The translations under genes were made by a program, and so were the position numbers. DNA of 64,000 bases from Latrodectus hesperus (taxonomy: Eukaryota; Arthropoda; Arachnida; Araneae; Theridiidae): NCBI GenBank assembly GCA_037975125.1, contig JAJQOW010000014.1, forward strand, positions 1,736,001 to 1,800,000. Direction: 5' to 3'. Position 1 is the first letter of the stretch. The number at the start of each line of letters is the position of its first letter. Positions 40,622 to 53,054 of this stretch are shown here, in pieces. Below the pieces are notes generated by a model, which worked only from the letters and a program-made list of their open reading frames with translations, searched no databases and was not told the DNA's origin.

Positions 40622-41524
40622 TCAGCGTTGATGGCAGCTTCATACGCTCTATTTCTATTTTGTGTGATGTTTCACATTACAATGATTAAAAAAGGAATTG
40701 TGATCAGTGTCAGGTCTCTTAAATTACCATGCCGAATCTTATAGAAGTCCTCTTGCTGATTTTAACTCATATCATCAATTCATTTCGTTCATTCGAAGGG
40801 AATTTGTGTTGATTGTGAGCTTCCTGTCATTGCCAAAATGGATTTGTGGTCATGTTTCAAGCTGCTTACAGGCTCTTACATCCTGTCACTTTGCACGCAA
40901 CGTTCATAAGCCAACCTTCTTCAGTCCACATGCTGTGCTCACGATTTTAGAGTTTTCCGCAGATTACACTAGAATTGTCTGTCCTGATTCCAATACCTGT
41001 TAACAGGTTGCGTCATTCATAATTTTCAATAACTGTGAAGATCGATATTGTGTTTTAATTTGCCCTTGGTATTCTGTTTCTTGGAATCCATTGCACAACC
41101 TGAAATAATACTTCATGTCGCTCCAATAGCATTTACTTTTCTTTGTGTTTGTCTCCCGATGAAGCTATGGAAATGAGCCTTATTACCCTGCTCTCAAAGC
41201 TCTGTGTGTGTGAGACAACTCTTAGGGGAAAAATGCCTCATTGTTACTAAGGAATTTCCCAACTTCCTTATCTTCCCAAATGAGGTATTCTCAAAAGAAA
41301 ATTTCGCTATTTTTGATATCCGATTTCTTGACTTAAAGGTCTCTTTTACAAATATTAGATGTTTTGACTTTATGGTCACAAATGATTGATGTTTGTTACC
41401 AGTGTGTTGAAACCATGTGCTTTTGTTTTTAGTGAAATTTTCACCTACGATTTCCGTACATTCTCGCTCAGTATTGATCTACAATTTTTTTCGTTATGTT
41501 AATTAAACTAAGAAACCTTTAGTT
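40622..41524. other. Unassigned DNA
   Basis: A 98-codon plus-strand frame at 40707-41003 has no recognised motif. No repeat was identified. Confidence 0.45.
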
Positions 41525-41637
41525 AAAAGTGTAATTAGAACCGTTATAATATCCAGCCCAGAGGTGGGGTTCGAAACAACGGACCGAAAACCAAGACGTC
41601 TACTATTCGGATGTCAGTCTGGTCGGTGAAGCTCATC
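41525..41637 (-). mobile_element. SINE family E-like remnant
   Basis: On the minus strand it reads gacatccgaatagtag (diverged head), ttcggtccgttg and gtttcgaaccccacc (box B), then a stretch like the E core. It is an ancient copy with no duplication. Confidence 0.5.
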
Positions 41638-42389
41638 CTGGCTCTACGAATTCTTTTGACAGTGGGGGTTGTCATGTGACAGAGTAGCAATGCTGTCTTT
41701 CCTCCACAGTCATTCAGACGATTTTTGGTCTGAGGCTCTTCAAAATCTGGTTCTCGCGCTGAAGTTCAGCCTATTCAATAGAAGAAAGTCATGTTTTTAC
41801 ATTAAAATTGCAGTTGACTAATTTTTAAACAATTAAAAAATAAATTCTATATATATTTTTATTATTTATTTATTTATATTAATTTCTGTTGCTTATTAAT
41901 TAATGTTGTTGAAGAAAAACGACTCAAAGCAGACGATATAATAAAGTGAGAGTGTCACTTGACAATTATGTAGTTAGGGACTAAAGGAAAATTTATAAAT
42001 GTCTGTATATATAAAATTAAGCGAGAAGTGACGAAGCAAAAACTTGCACAGCCTTGCATCATTTTATTTTTTCCATGCAATGTTAAAAAATAAAAAAAAA
42101 CCTGTTGTTCTTATAAAGTTTTTATGAAAAAACTATATTTTACAGTAGAGAAACTAAATGCTTCATTGGAAATAACAGAATACTTTCTTTAAAGAAAATT
42201 CTTTTACATTTTATACCAAAAGCTCTGTTTAGAATTAGGAACTGTTTCACTATAAAGAAATTAACTTTTATAATGCAGTCGCTCAATAAATTGTATCACA
42301 CTTATTTGTCTAAACTGAGCGAAGAAAAGTAAGCTCCTAATTACTCGTAATGGCAAGGCTAAACCGGAGAAAGGAAACAAATGAATGTA
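41638..42389. other. Unassigned AT-rich DNA
   Basis: No gene or repeat was recognised. Confidence 0.5.
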
Positions 42390-42500
42390 GATGGCGCTGT
42401 TAGGAAGGCGTCGCTTAAGTGGCCGGGAGTTCCATATCTGACCCAATCGAAGATCCGTCATGTTCACTATTAGCGACTGCAACACGTAAAATAAGTCGTG
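42390..42500 (+). mobile_element. Possible SINE family G remnant
   Basis: ggcgtcgcttaagtgg followed by cgaagatccgtcatgttcac, then gcacacgtaaa-like sequence, parallels the G head and early body. It is strongly diverged. Confidence 0.33.
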
Positions 42501-43649
42501 GTTGCAATACTCTGGTGTGGGCTGGAAAGGAACTTTCTTGCTCAGGTGTCGTCCTCGTCACTTCAGCGTCATTCAAAATGGTGAAGAAATTGGAGGTGTT
42601 GAGTAGCCCTTCACTTGGCCGAAACAGGAATCGGGAAAAATACATCAAAATGTAAAAAAACAAAAAAGACAAATATGCATTTGAAAAATTTAAGCATTTA
42701 ATTACTAACAAGAGCATTCTTACTGTTTGAGTAATAATAAAATTATTTACTCTTTACAAATTTGATTTACTTTAGAAAATCAGAGGTTTTTTTTGTATTG
42801 AACCGTTTTTTTTATAGTGCATTGAAATCCTTTTTTGAATTTAGACAGCTTGGATAGCTTGTGAAAAATTGGTGCCTAACTCTAGTTTAAGGACTAGTTC
42901 TTTATGTTTAAATGAATAATTTATAAGCAATTATTTTATGTTATGCAAAAATAAAAGTATAAATTAGTAATGAATCAGTCTTGTTAACCATTATTCTGAA
43001 AAGAAAACTCCCATATTGTTGATTTGAATGAGCTGTGTCCTCTGCTGCTTCTGTGTAATGCATGGCTTTAACCTGAAAATAAATCGAGCATTTTAAAACT
43101 TTTGAAATTGCTCGCTAGATACATTGTGCGTTTCATATTTAATCTAGTGTTTATAAATATTCCACAGAATAAGGGAAAAGAAGTAAGTTTGCAAAATTTT
43201 CGAAACTTTGTGTCAATACTTACTTTGCAACAAAACTAAGAACGAAAAATTTTTCAGAATTATTATTTAAGAAAGTTTTGGAACTTTTTGTTATTACTAA
43301 TATTGACTTTTTTCTAAAATAATTCTAAAACACGTTTAATTTAGAGATTATGTACATTAAACTTCTCTATTAATTTTTTATGATACTTTGGATATTTATT
43401 GTAATTTCAATAATATAAAATAAGCTTTTTTTATTTGTGTTATAATTAATATTTTCAAAAATATTATTTTAAAAAAATTTATGATATAATTATAAAAAAT
43501 AATTTAAAAATAAAAATAAAAGCAATTATAATAAATAATATAAATTTTTTACTCTTATTTGTTTGTTTTTCAATAGGTAATTCTTGAAAAACTAAAGAAA
43601 TGGATTCAGGTTTAAATTGAATCCATTCAAAACAAGCGCATAGCTTTTG
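42501..43649. other. Unassigned very AT-rich DNA
   Basis: No gene or repeat was recognised. Confidence 0.5.
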
Positions 43650-43813
43650 GACGAACTCTCAAGTATACTGACTGTTCACTTGACTTTGTTTCGCATTTAT
43701 TTTCAGCAAATTCACAGTTTTTATAAAAAAGAAATCGCATTTAGACAAGTGATGAGACCTTTGACACAAAATACAATTTGCATTTTCATTACTTACAAAT
43801 AAGTTTTTCGATT
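43650..43813 (-). pseudogene. BEL/Pao gag, C-terminal knuckle part
   Basis: On the minus strand past SINE B, the frame gives CX2CX3HX4C and then an IKTVNLLKINAKQSQ stretch, typical of the end of BEL/Pao gag. The homology stops at about 43650 without a protease. Confidence 0.78.
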
Positions 43814-44070
43814 GCCGCCCAACTTGTCTAGTGGTCAGCGTGTCTAACTGCGGATAGGGAGGTCCTGGGTTCGAATCCAGGTTCGGGCATGGATGCAATT
43901 TCTCTCTCTATCTATCCTGTATGAATGAAGTGTGAATGGTTGCCTACCCTATAAACGGGTACCTATGGCATGTGTGTACTGAGGAAGTCGGACTCCACAC
44001 CAAAATATGATTCAGTTGGAAAATTGGAGCAGCGCATCCCATATTGCCAACCTAGCTGGCACACGACAAC
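43814..44070 (+). mobile_element. SINE family B, full-length copy nested in gag
   Basis: It runs from GCCGCCCAACTTGTCTAGTGG (box A) through gggttcgaatccagg (box B), ggcatggatg and ccctataaacgggt to a cacacgacaac tail. The flanks aagtttttcgatt (43801-43813) and aagtttttagatt (44071-44083) match at 12 of 13 positions. It is the reference copy for family B (257 bp). Confidence 0.93.
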
Positions 44071-44527
44071 AAGTTTTTAGATTTACTATTTTTATCCATA
44101 TGGTCTTCATATATAGTTTTATGGGGATTACGAGTAAGACTATTTAATACTAACAACGTTTTTCAATAAATTCAAGAAAATCATATCAAAATTAGGAACA
44201 TCATTATTTGTTAACGTTAGTTCACATATTGCTTACGAGTTTCCCGATCAAGCTTTCGCAAAATTATGTTCCTTAATAAAATATAAGAAAAGTTATTTCT
44301 TTCAAACTTTAAATAATCTTTAACTTTTAGTTATACAATCTAAAAATTTTCTCAATTCTTTAGCAGATCCTTGAATTAATTTTTCATGTGATTTAAAGAT
44401 ATTTTTTACTTAAGTATCTCTCTACAACATATCTTTTATTATTATATCTATTTTCTAAGGCTTTAAGCAAAGATTCGTAAGTATCGTCAGCTGTTTCAAT
44501 TTGCTTAGCTTCTCCTTTCAAAGAAAC
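44071..44527 (-). pseudogene. BEL/Pao gag, middle part (frameshifted)
   Basis: Directly after SINE E, in the minus direction, the gag residues LKGEAKQIETADD resume and run to RYNNKRYVVERYL. A frame change and several stops follow before the SINE B junction. Residual pieces such as KELRKFLD and KLDRETRKQY are visible. Confidence 0.75.
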
Positions 44528-44705
44528 GCCGAGCTGGCAGCCGAATGGTTAGCGCTCTTGCCTTCGGTTCAACAGTTCGTGGGTTCGAATCTTACCTTGG
44601 GCATGGATGTTTGTAGTGGTTCGGAATCCACTTTAAGCCGTAAGTCCCGGTCTACTTAGCCCTCGTGTGCAAAAAATGACCGTTGAGCGACAAACAAACC
44701 AAACA
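44528..44705 (+). mobile_element. SINE family E, full-length copy nested in gag
   Basis: It runs from GCCGAGCTGGCAGCCGAATGG through box A (tggttagcgctc) and box B (gggttcgaatc) to the tail gagcgacaaacaaaccaaac. The perfect 12-bp duplication tttcaaagaaac is at 44516-44527 and 44706-44717. It is a clean reference copy of the family (178 bp). Confidence 0.94.
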
Positions 44706-45200
44706 TTTCAAAGAAACACGTAAATAATAAAGTTTTTCACTATTACTAAGATTACAATTATCACTCATTAAATTTTCAAATTGAATTTTAAAATTTAAAA
44801 ACTCTTCCCATTTTTCATAAAATACTGGGAGCAGGATTTCTGGTAATTTTATATAAATTTTTTCAATATTATTATCATTTACATTTCTTTGCAAATTTTT
44901 AATTGGTTTTGAGTTAATATTAAAAAATGATATTTTAATTTTTACCTCTAAATTCTGAAATTCCTCCTCAGTAACGTCGATTGCTACTTCATGTTCAGCG
45001 AATTCTTCATCATTCTTCAATGAAGAATATAAATGTCCACTTTTTAACTGTTAAAATTTTTGTTGTGTCTTTTGTAACATATCTAGTTTTGCCAGCAAAA
45101 CACTCTCTTCACAAATTTCAGAAAGGGGCGAACCTATTTTAGTTAATTGTCCCTTCATATTAGCTCTTCTACGATTTAAAACTATCGTGGCAACAGACAT
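44706..45200 (-). pseudogene. BEL/Pao gag, N-terminal half (one in-frame stop)
   Basis: From ATG 45200 the frame is open except for a TAA at 45051-45053. The motif LPEILLPVFYEKWEEFLNFK and the following SNSEKLYYLR match the conserved DUF1759 opening. SINE E interrupts it at the residues that normally continue into a Gly-Glu-Ala motif. Confidence 0.83.
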
Positions 45201-47153
45201 TATGCTAAGCTTCTCTATTTAACAGCCCACAAAGGATGGAGTTTTCAACGTACACAAAAACTAACTTCAGTTGAGCGGAAGCCATCTGAAATACATCCGG
45301 TTTTCTCTCTTCCCATTGAAAATCAATGCAATCGCAAAACTATTTATTTAAATATTTTTAGGTATTTATTTCGGTTTTCGAAAATGTTTTTATTTTATCC
45401 CTTAAAATTATAATTGTTAAATAATAAGCAGTGAAATCAGTGGTGATCCCGTAGCAATCTTTAAATAAAAATTAATTTAATTTTTACTTAAATAATCCTG
45501 ATGGATTTACCATATTTCTCGGGGATTGTGTAACAATGATTCTCAATTGTTGATGAATGTGATATATTGTAACCCACATTCTAAATCTTGCTATTATTTA
45601 TCTCAATTGTTTATCATTTTCTTCTTTAAATAATTTTTAATTTTATGCATTTATTCCAAAATTTCAGGAAATATATTTTGCACGCGATTGAACTATAAAT
45701 CATTTCAAATATTAAGCAAGGTATTATTTATGTTTTCATTTATAGTATTATAAATTTTATTAAAATTTTCTTGCTCATGCTAGAATATATGAATTGGTAT
45801 CAATAATGAGTAGAACAAAATTGTTATGATGTGTTTATTTACTTGTTGTTGATTAATATTTTAAACAAATCTTGGTTTTTATTGCAATTATAATTTAAGT
45901 CTTATTTTTAAGAATTGATTTAATATATATCTAATTAAATTTAGGATTGTAAATCGGGTTCTATTAGAAATTTGAACATCTTCACTTGCGAAAATAAATT
46001 TGTTCCAGCTCGCATATTGCAACCAAATGCTACGCAACAACTACTATCTTCATTTGCTTTCTGCATTTCAAAAATATTTATAGGATAATTACTTTTAAAT
46101 TAATATTTCTCAAAAGCAATGGAAACAACAGAAAACAAGCACAATGGTATAAGACAATAGTGGAATAGTAAGCAGGAAGTGTCGTGCCGGAAGTTTTCTA
46201 GATCTCCACAGTAGTAGCGCCCTCTATTTTACGCTTTACAGAAACTTCCATCCATTCAACGGTAACTTGATATCTTTCAACTGCTACTGCTGGTTACACG
46301 ACCTCTCCGGCTCCACGAAGGCATATGTATTTCTTCTATCTTAAAGCGTTTAGTTTGTATTCCAACTATTCTATAAAAATGAGACAAACAACCTTCTTCA
46401 ACAATCCAATAGCAAATTTATTTAACAAAAGACAACGAACTACAAAATAATGAGTGAGCAAGAGTCTTTTTTTAAAACTCTTCTCCCCACAGCAGCTACT
46501 TTCCTTCTAAATCCTTTTTTTAATATTTTCTTTCGTTTGAACCCCAAAATTCTGGCAACACTAAGGTGCCATACTTCTACCTTCCATAAACCCAACATGA
46601 GTAACAAATAAAAACTACAAAACGGCGTAAGCAGCTCCATTGTAGGAAGAAGTGGAAACTCAATGGTTCGAATATTTTCTCTACTCTTAACGGTTTGTAT
46701 TTACAATTTGAGAATATAATGTACATAGTTCTTGACGGAAGAAAATATTTTTCTTACGTTGATAACAATACGGTGACAATTACTGACATATACTGAACTT
46801 GCAACTGCAATAAAATCCTACGATTCACTTTTTTACGCACAGTTGCTTATACTGACGAAATTTAACTAGAAAATAACATTTTGATTGTATTTAATTAATC
46901 TACATTGACTATAACTGTTTTCTACAATGCTTGGCTATGACAAGATGACTTGTTAGAAGACATTTCAGGCGGTGGGACCATCCTTCTGAGATGGCTCAAC
47001 TTCATATCATATATGCCTTAACATTTCTGCAACTGCCAGCTCAAGTGTTGACCATGTCATTTCATAAGATTCAGAGAAAGCCACGGTTGGCCGCGGCAGA
47101 AATAACCATCCAGACCAACATTTTTTCAAAATTTTTCATAATTTTTGACGCAG
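45201..47153. other. Unassigned AT-rich DNA
   Basis: No 5' LTR was recognised upstream of the gag start. The 66-codon minus-strand frame at 46440-46640 has no known motif. Confidence 0.5.
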
Positions 47154-47164
47154 TGTGATTTGCT

Positions 47165-47415
47165 GGGCGCTCCGTGGCTGAGTGGTCAAAGGCATCACTG
47201 CTTTTGACCACTCAGCCACGCTTGAGAGCCAATCGTTTGAGAGCGTAGGAATGTGGGTTCGATTCCCACCGTGGCCCTGGGTGTTTTCTTCGTTATCTTC
47301 TGTGGTTGTACATCTGTCATTGTGCTATTTGTCCTAATATCGACGAAGACTTACAAGCGGATCTCAAGAATCAAGCATTCAAGTCTGAATATATGTAATG
47401 TAATAAATAAAAAAA
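47165..47415 (+). mobile_element. SINE family F copy with an inverted duplication in its head
   Basis: It runs from GGGCGCTCCGTGGCTGAGTGG (box A) through gggttcgattccc (box B) to an A-rich end aataaataaaaaaa. The 11-bp duplication tgtgatttgct is at 47154-47164 and 47416-47426. Unlike the copy at 24561, 18 bases of the box A region are repeated in inverse orientation within the head. Confidence 0.92.
47173..47220. repeat. Perfect 18-bp inverted repeat inside SINE F head
   Basis: The arms 47173-47190 (cgtggctgagtggtcaaa) and 47203-47220 are exact inverse complements around a 12-base loop. The related copy at 24561 has only one arm. Confidence 0.95.
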
Positions 47416-47426
47416 TGTGATTTGCT

Positions 47427-48402
47427 TATTAATAGTGAGTGGAGCAGGTGAAAAAAATAATGTTTACAATATCCTTCCTCTGATGTGATGTGCAGTTCTA
47501 GCACGAGTGTCGACCTCGTCCCTTCACCATGGGTCAATGTGTGGAGGGGATTAGCTACTCACATTTTTTTCAGTCAGCAAAATTATGTAGCGAAAAACGC
47601 ATTGCAAGCAAGCATACTTATATTAAAAAAAATTTTCAAAGAAACAAATGTGTCTCGGCATATTTTAAGTAAATAATACATATTGTCTGTGAGTTACATT
47701 TATAAACATCTGCCAAAATATTTTTTCTTCCTAAATTTGTTTCACATTGTAAGTACATTTGTTTCCAATCGCGAAAGTGAGTGACGTTGGAGATTTGCAG
47801 GCATTCCATTTCAATAAACAACGATCCTCCAGCACGCATTCCAGACTGAGATTTCACGAGCTTATCTTGGCTTTTATTTTGTGTGCGACAAAACTTTAGA
47901 ATCTCCCGGATTAAAAACTCATGAAACACATTTCGAAAGATCTTTCAGAAATGAAGATTCCTCCGATTCCGGAGTGGTCTTGGAGGAATATTTCTGCAAA
48001 GCGAGGAGAATCCCTCCCTACCTTCCAACTTAAGAGGGGGGAAAATCAGTAGATTCTGCTGATTGTGATTGAAAAAATCAGAAAAAATTACAAGCGCCAT
48101 TTTTGCTTGAAACAGAATGTTTAAAGGGTAGTACCGCAAAAAGACAATTTTACTCTTTAGATTATTACTTCTGAGAATGATTTATGCTAAACATATTTTG
48201 TGTTAATCTTGATTTAAAAAAAAAATCATCAAGCTTATAAAGGAGCTGTGAAAAATAAAAGAATATGCTACATGTGTAAAAAATAAGCATCAACGTTTGT
48301 GTCCCAATATTTATTTGATAGGGCAAGTTTTACTATATTAGTACAATTTATTAATATTAAACTTATAAAATTAAATAAAAGCATAAAATGCATTAATAAA
48401 TA
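47427..48402. other. Unassigned DNA
   Basis: Minus-strand frames at 47636-48139 have no recognised motif. No repeats were seen. Confidence 0.5.
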
Positions 48403-48415
48403 AATTTAATTCGGT

Positions 48416-48683
48416 TGTTGTTGTTGTCGTGTGCCAGCTAGACTGGCAATATGGGGTGCGCTGCTCCACTTTTTCAACTGAACCCTATTTTGGTGTGGAG
48501 TCCGACTTCCTCAGTACACACGTGACATAGGGACCCGTTTCTAGGGTAGGCAACCATTCATACAAGGAAAGGACAAAGACAGGATATATAGAGAGAAAGT
48601 ACATCCATGCCAGAACCGGGACTCGAACCCAGGACCTCCTTATCCGCAGTCAGGCACGCTGACCGCTAGACAAGTTGGGCGGC
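48416..48683 (-). mobile_element. SINE family B, full-length copy
   Basis: The minus strand starts GCCGCCCAACTTGTC and reaches a CAACAACAAC tail. The perfect 13-bp duplication aatttaattcggt is at 48403-48415 and 48684-48696. Box B is ggttcgagtccc. Confidence 0.94.
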
Positions 48684-49096
48684 AATTTAATTCGGTGACA
48701 AATGCTTTTAAAAATATAGAAATTATCAAATACTTTCTCCATAAAAATATTAATTTACCATTCAATTAATTTTCTCTTGAATTAGAATAAAGGCTAAATA
48801 ATAACCCCTTTACTATTAAATGCTCCACATATTAAGACAAGCAGATTAAGAACTAGTTTAAATTTATATCGGAGATCGGTTTACAGGAACCGCGTCTGAT
48901 CAACTGTTGAAGCGACTGAAACAACTCGATAGACTTTTTTTCAGCGGAATTTTGGCTGTTTTTCACTGAAATTCCCAGAAATCAGTAGATTTTCATACAT
49001 TATCGGAAAATCGGGAGAAACGATGAAAAATCAGGAGTTTCCCGATAAAATCAGTAGCGCTATTTTCACCGAACTCCGCAACTAATCCTTGGAGTG

Positions 49097-49758
49097 TTCA
49101 CGATCCTTGTATATATGTTCACGATATGTTATGTGTTCGCGATCCTTGTATGGGTGCCAGGGCACAAAGGTATCGAAGATAATGAAAGGGCTGAAGAACT
49201 TGCTAAACAAGAATCGTTTTTTGCTCCCATCGGTGCAGAACCTTTTTGTGGGATCAATTTGAAGACCGCAAAAACCAATGTTCTTAGATGGGAAAAACGG
49301 AAGATGTATGAAGCTTGGATCAACACTCCTGGTCAAACCCACGCTAAAAGTATGATCTGTGGATCATCAGCGAGGATTGCCTCTGAAATTCTACGATACT
49401 CTAGGCAGAAGATACGTTTAATCGTAGGCTTCATAACTGGGCACTACTATTTCAGAAAACACCTCCATAAAATGGGACAGCAAGACCCTATCTGCAGGAA
49501 ATGTCATACGCAAGAGGAAACCGCCAAGCATATCATTTACGAATGCGAGGCTCTTGCCCTCCCTAGATTAACTTCTTTAGGCACCATCCATACTAGAGAG
49601 TTAGACCTAGACTCCATTAAAGGGTTATCGGACTTTATTAATAAAGTGGGTGACCCGAGCCACTGGAACTAGGAAACATTGGGTTTGGAGTTAATAGTAC
49701 AAAATGCTGATAAAAGCAGAGGCGCCCAATGACACACAAACCCAACTCTAAGAAGAAG
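49097..49758 (+). mobile_element. 5'-truncated non-LTR retrotransposon (LINE) tail
   Basis: The last 660 bases of an element hold an RNase H end, a Cys-His motif and an 86-base 3' region ending taagaagaag. The duplication aatccttggagtg (13 bp, perfect) lies at 49084-49096 and 49759-49771. An RNase H domain points to the I/R1/Jockey group (family knowledge). The 5' junction carries a short local duplication. None of the SINE 3' ends in the window resembles this 3' end. Confidence 0.9.
49142..49672 (+). pseudogene. LINE ORF2 C-terminus: RNase H end plus Cys-His motif
   Basis: The frame opens with VWVPGHKGIEDNERAEELAK, the final RNase H block. The acidic residue usually present as Asp in NERAD is Glu here, perhaps damaging. 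Further on, CX2CX8HX4C (CRKCHTQEE...) is the usual C-terminal zinc motif, and the ORF ends at TAG 49670-49672. It is open for the whole fragment, so the insertion is fairly young, but it lacks endonuclease and RT. Confidence 0.88.
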
Positions 49759-49771
49759 AATCCTTGGAGTG

Positions 49772-51379
<1,608 letters not shown>

Positions 51380-51595
51380 AGGTTGGGCTCGAACAGTCAG
51401 GTGTTGGCTAGGAACCCCGAATAATTGAATTGACATCCCCAGCGATATCATCACACTTGAAAGACGTTGCGACCAAAATTTAATGAACGTGCTCCAGCCA
51501 CCTTTAGTAAACACGACGGATCTTCGATCAAGCCGGGATACGAACACATTGCCTTCCAATCATGGGAATGATGTCCTTACAAAGGAGGCTGCTGC
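51380..51595 (-). mobile_element. SINE family G-like copy
   Basis: cgttgcgacc, aacgtgctccagccacctttag, aaacacgacggatcttcg and caagccgggatacgaac match family G on the minus strand. The 3' end differs from the other G copies and the expected ttgttgcacc end was not found, so the boundary is approximate. Confidence 0.62.
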
Positions 51596-51789
51596 AGTCT
51601 AAAGAAAATATGCATTTATATCCTGTAATAAAATCCTCAAGTTCGTAATATTGAAGTTTTCTAAATAACAGAAGAGTTGGTCTGGAAGAAGCTGTAATGT
51701 TCCGGTTTTCAAATATATTCTGACGCCCTGTAATGACCAGACCATGTGTTAAAAATTGTTGTGAGGTGGTTTATGTAATTAGCCTCTAA

Positions 51790-52112
51790 GGCAGGCCGCA
51801 AACTCGGTAGACAATCCGATTAAGACTCCGTCTTATCGTAGACAAATGCGATCTCCTCGATGTCTTAGTGTGACGTAGCTAAAACGTTGTATCTGACGTC
51901 ATGGAATTTTAAACCAATGAGAGCGCTGTCTCGCGGAAAGTTGCCAGATATTTCGAACTTGCTTGAAATCAAGAATCGTCTAGCGCTCCACCCCTTTTCT
52001 GACGTATTTAAGACATCAGTGATGTCATTTGGTCTGATGCGATTCTCGCGAGATGCTCAGCTTGCCTCGCGAGACAAGTCTCATGAGATCATCTACGAAT
52101 TTACGGACTACT
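51790..52112. mobile_element. 323-bp MITE with TAA target duplication
   Basis: The ends ggcaggccgcaaactcgg (left) and agtagtccgtaaattcg (right, inverse) are imperfect inverted repeats of about 30 bp, flanked by TAA at 51787-51789 and 52113-52115. An inverted, clearly homologous copy lies at 61511-61812. A 3-bp TAA duplication fits PIF/Harbinger-type elements (inference). No transposase is encoded, and the open frame across it is incidental. Confidence 0.82.
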
Positions 52113-52115
52113 TAA

Positions 52116-53042
52116 CTCCTGGAAGAACGTTTCATCGATAGCGAGCTCACTCATTGTGAGAGAGGAAACTCAGAAAACTTCCAACTAACCACCCCAAAAT
52201 GAAGGTATGCTGAAGTGCAACATCCCAGTGCACAACAGTAATCGGGGCCGCCACCTTACGCTTCTAAAAGAATCTCTGCTCTTCCATTGGGCTGCATTGA
52301 ACCAGGGGAGCGCATATGCGTAGTTGCTCCGAGTCCACATTAAAATATCAATTGACTGCGTGCCCAGACAGTAGAAGAATTTTCAAACACGCGGTCTGAT
52401 CAGAAGTAATATTAATGAATAGCAAGGTAAACCCCTCGCGCGTTTGAGAGCACCTTAGTACGCAAAAATGTGCATTTAGCTTCAAGTAGTAGAAAAAAAT
52501 TAAAATATAGAAATAAAAATAAAAATTTCGTAAAAAGCTGCAAAAAAAAATTATAACTTAAGTGAGGTATTTCTTAAATTAGAATAAAAAGCAATGAATT
52601 TTAAAGAAGGAATTAAAATCAGAAATTCTTTTAAACAAAACTGAACATGAAGGAAAGTTCAAAATTTATATTCTAATAAATGCATCGAAATATTTGCGAA
52701 AATATGTACAAAGTTACTCCGTATTTCCACACTAGAGGCAGCTGCTTATGTCTGATTTAGCTGTCAGCATGAGGTCGATTCTCCCATGCAAGAAACAATT
52801 CAACCGAGAGACTGTTTAAAGTGGGACCGCTTAAAAACTTCCGATCCCGATATGGGAGTCTAATCTGTTGAGGAAGCCAGAGTATTGTTGATTCAGCTGC
52901 CGCTGGCTCGGGTACATATTTTCGGAAGAAATGCCTCTGTGCAGGAACCTCTTGTAAAACCTCAAACATTCAACAACCGATCAAAATTTATCGTTTCCAA
53001 TGACTGTGTGCTCTGAATTTCTTGTTATTAGGAAATGGATGA
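52116..53042. other. Unassigned DNA
   Basis: A box B-like aggtcgattctccc at about 52770 is isolated. No other features were recognised. Confidence 0.45.
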
Positions 53043-53054
53043 AGATGCTTTATT

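Larger units (their letters stand above)
43650..45200 (-). mobile_element. Second BEL/Pao relic: gag fragment split by SINEs B and E
   Basis: Minus-strand gag begins with ATG at 45200. A DUF1759-like region follows (ending 44706), then SINE E, more gag to 44071, SINE B, and a terminal CX2CX3HX4C knuckle (CILCQRSHHLSKC) near 43750. Both SINEs are bounded by duplications. Homology ends near 43650, before any protease, and no LTR was recognised. Its residues differ clearly from the relic at 25351, so it is a separate lineage. Confidence 0.84.

Noticed and set aside
40707..41003. 98-codon frame as a host exon
   Set aside because: No motif, no convincing acceptor or donor flanks, composition like its surroundings.
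47165..47260. Genuine tRNA gene (also considered at 24690-24782, 43814-43890, 44528-44605)
   Set aside because: Boxes A and B are present, but each continues into a shared SINE body with target duplications; no clean cloverleaf with paired acceptor stem ends.
51887..52141. 84-codon open frame
   Set aside because: It sits inside the TAA-flanked MITE; the inverted homologue at 61511 does not conserve the frame.
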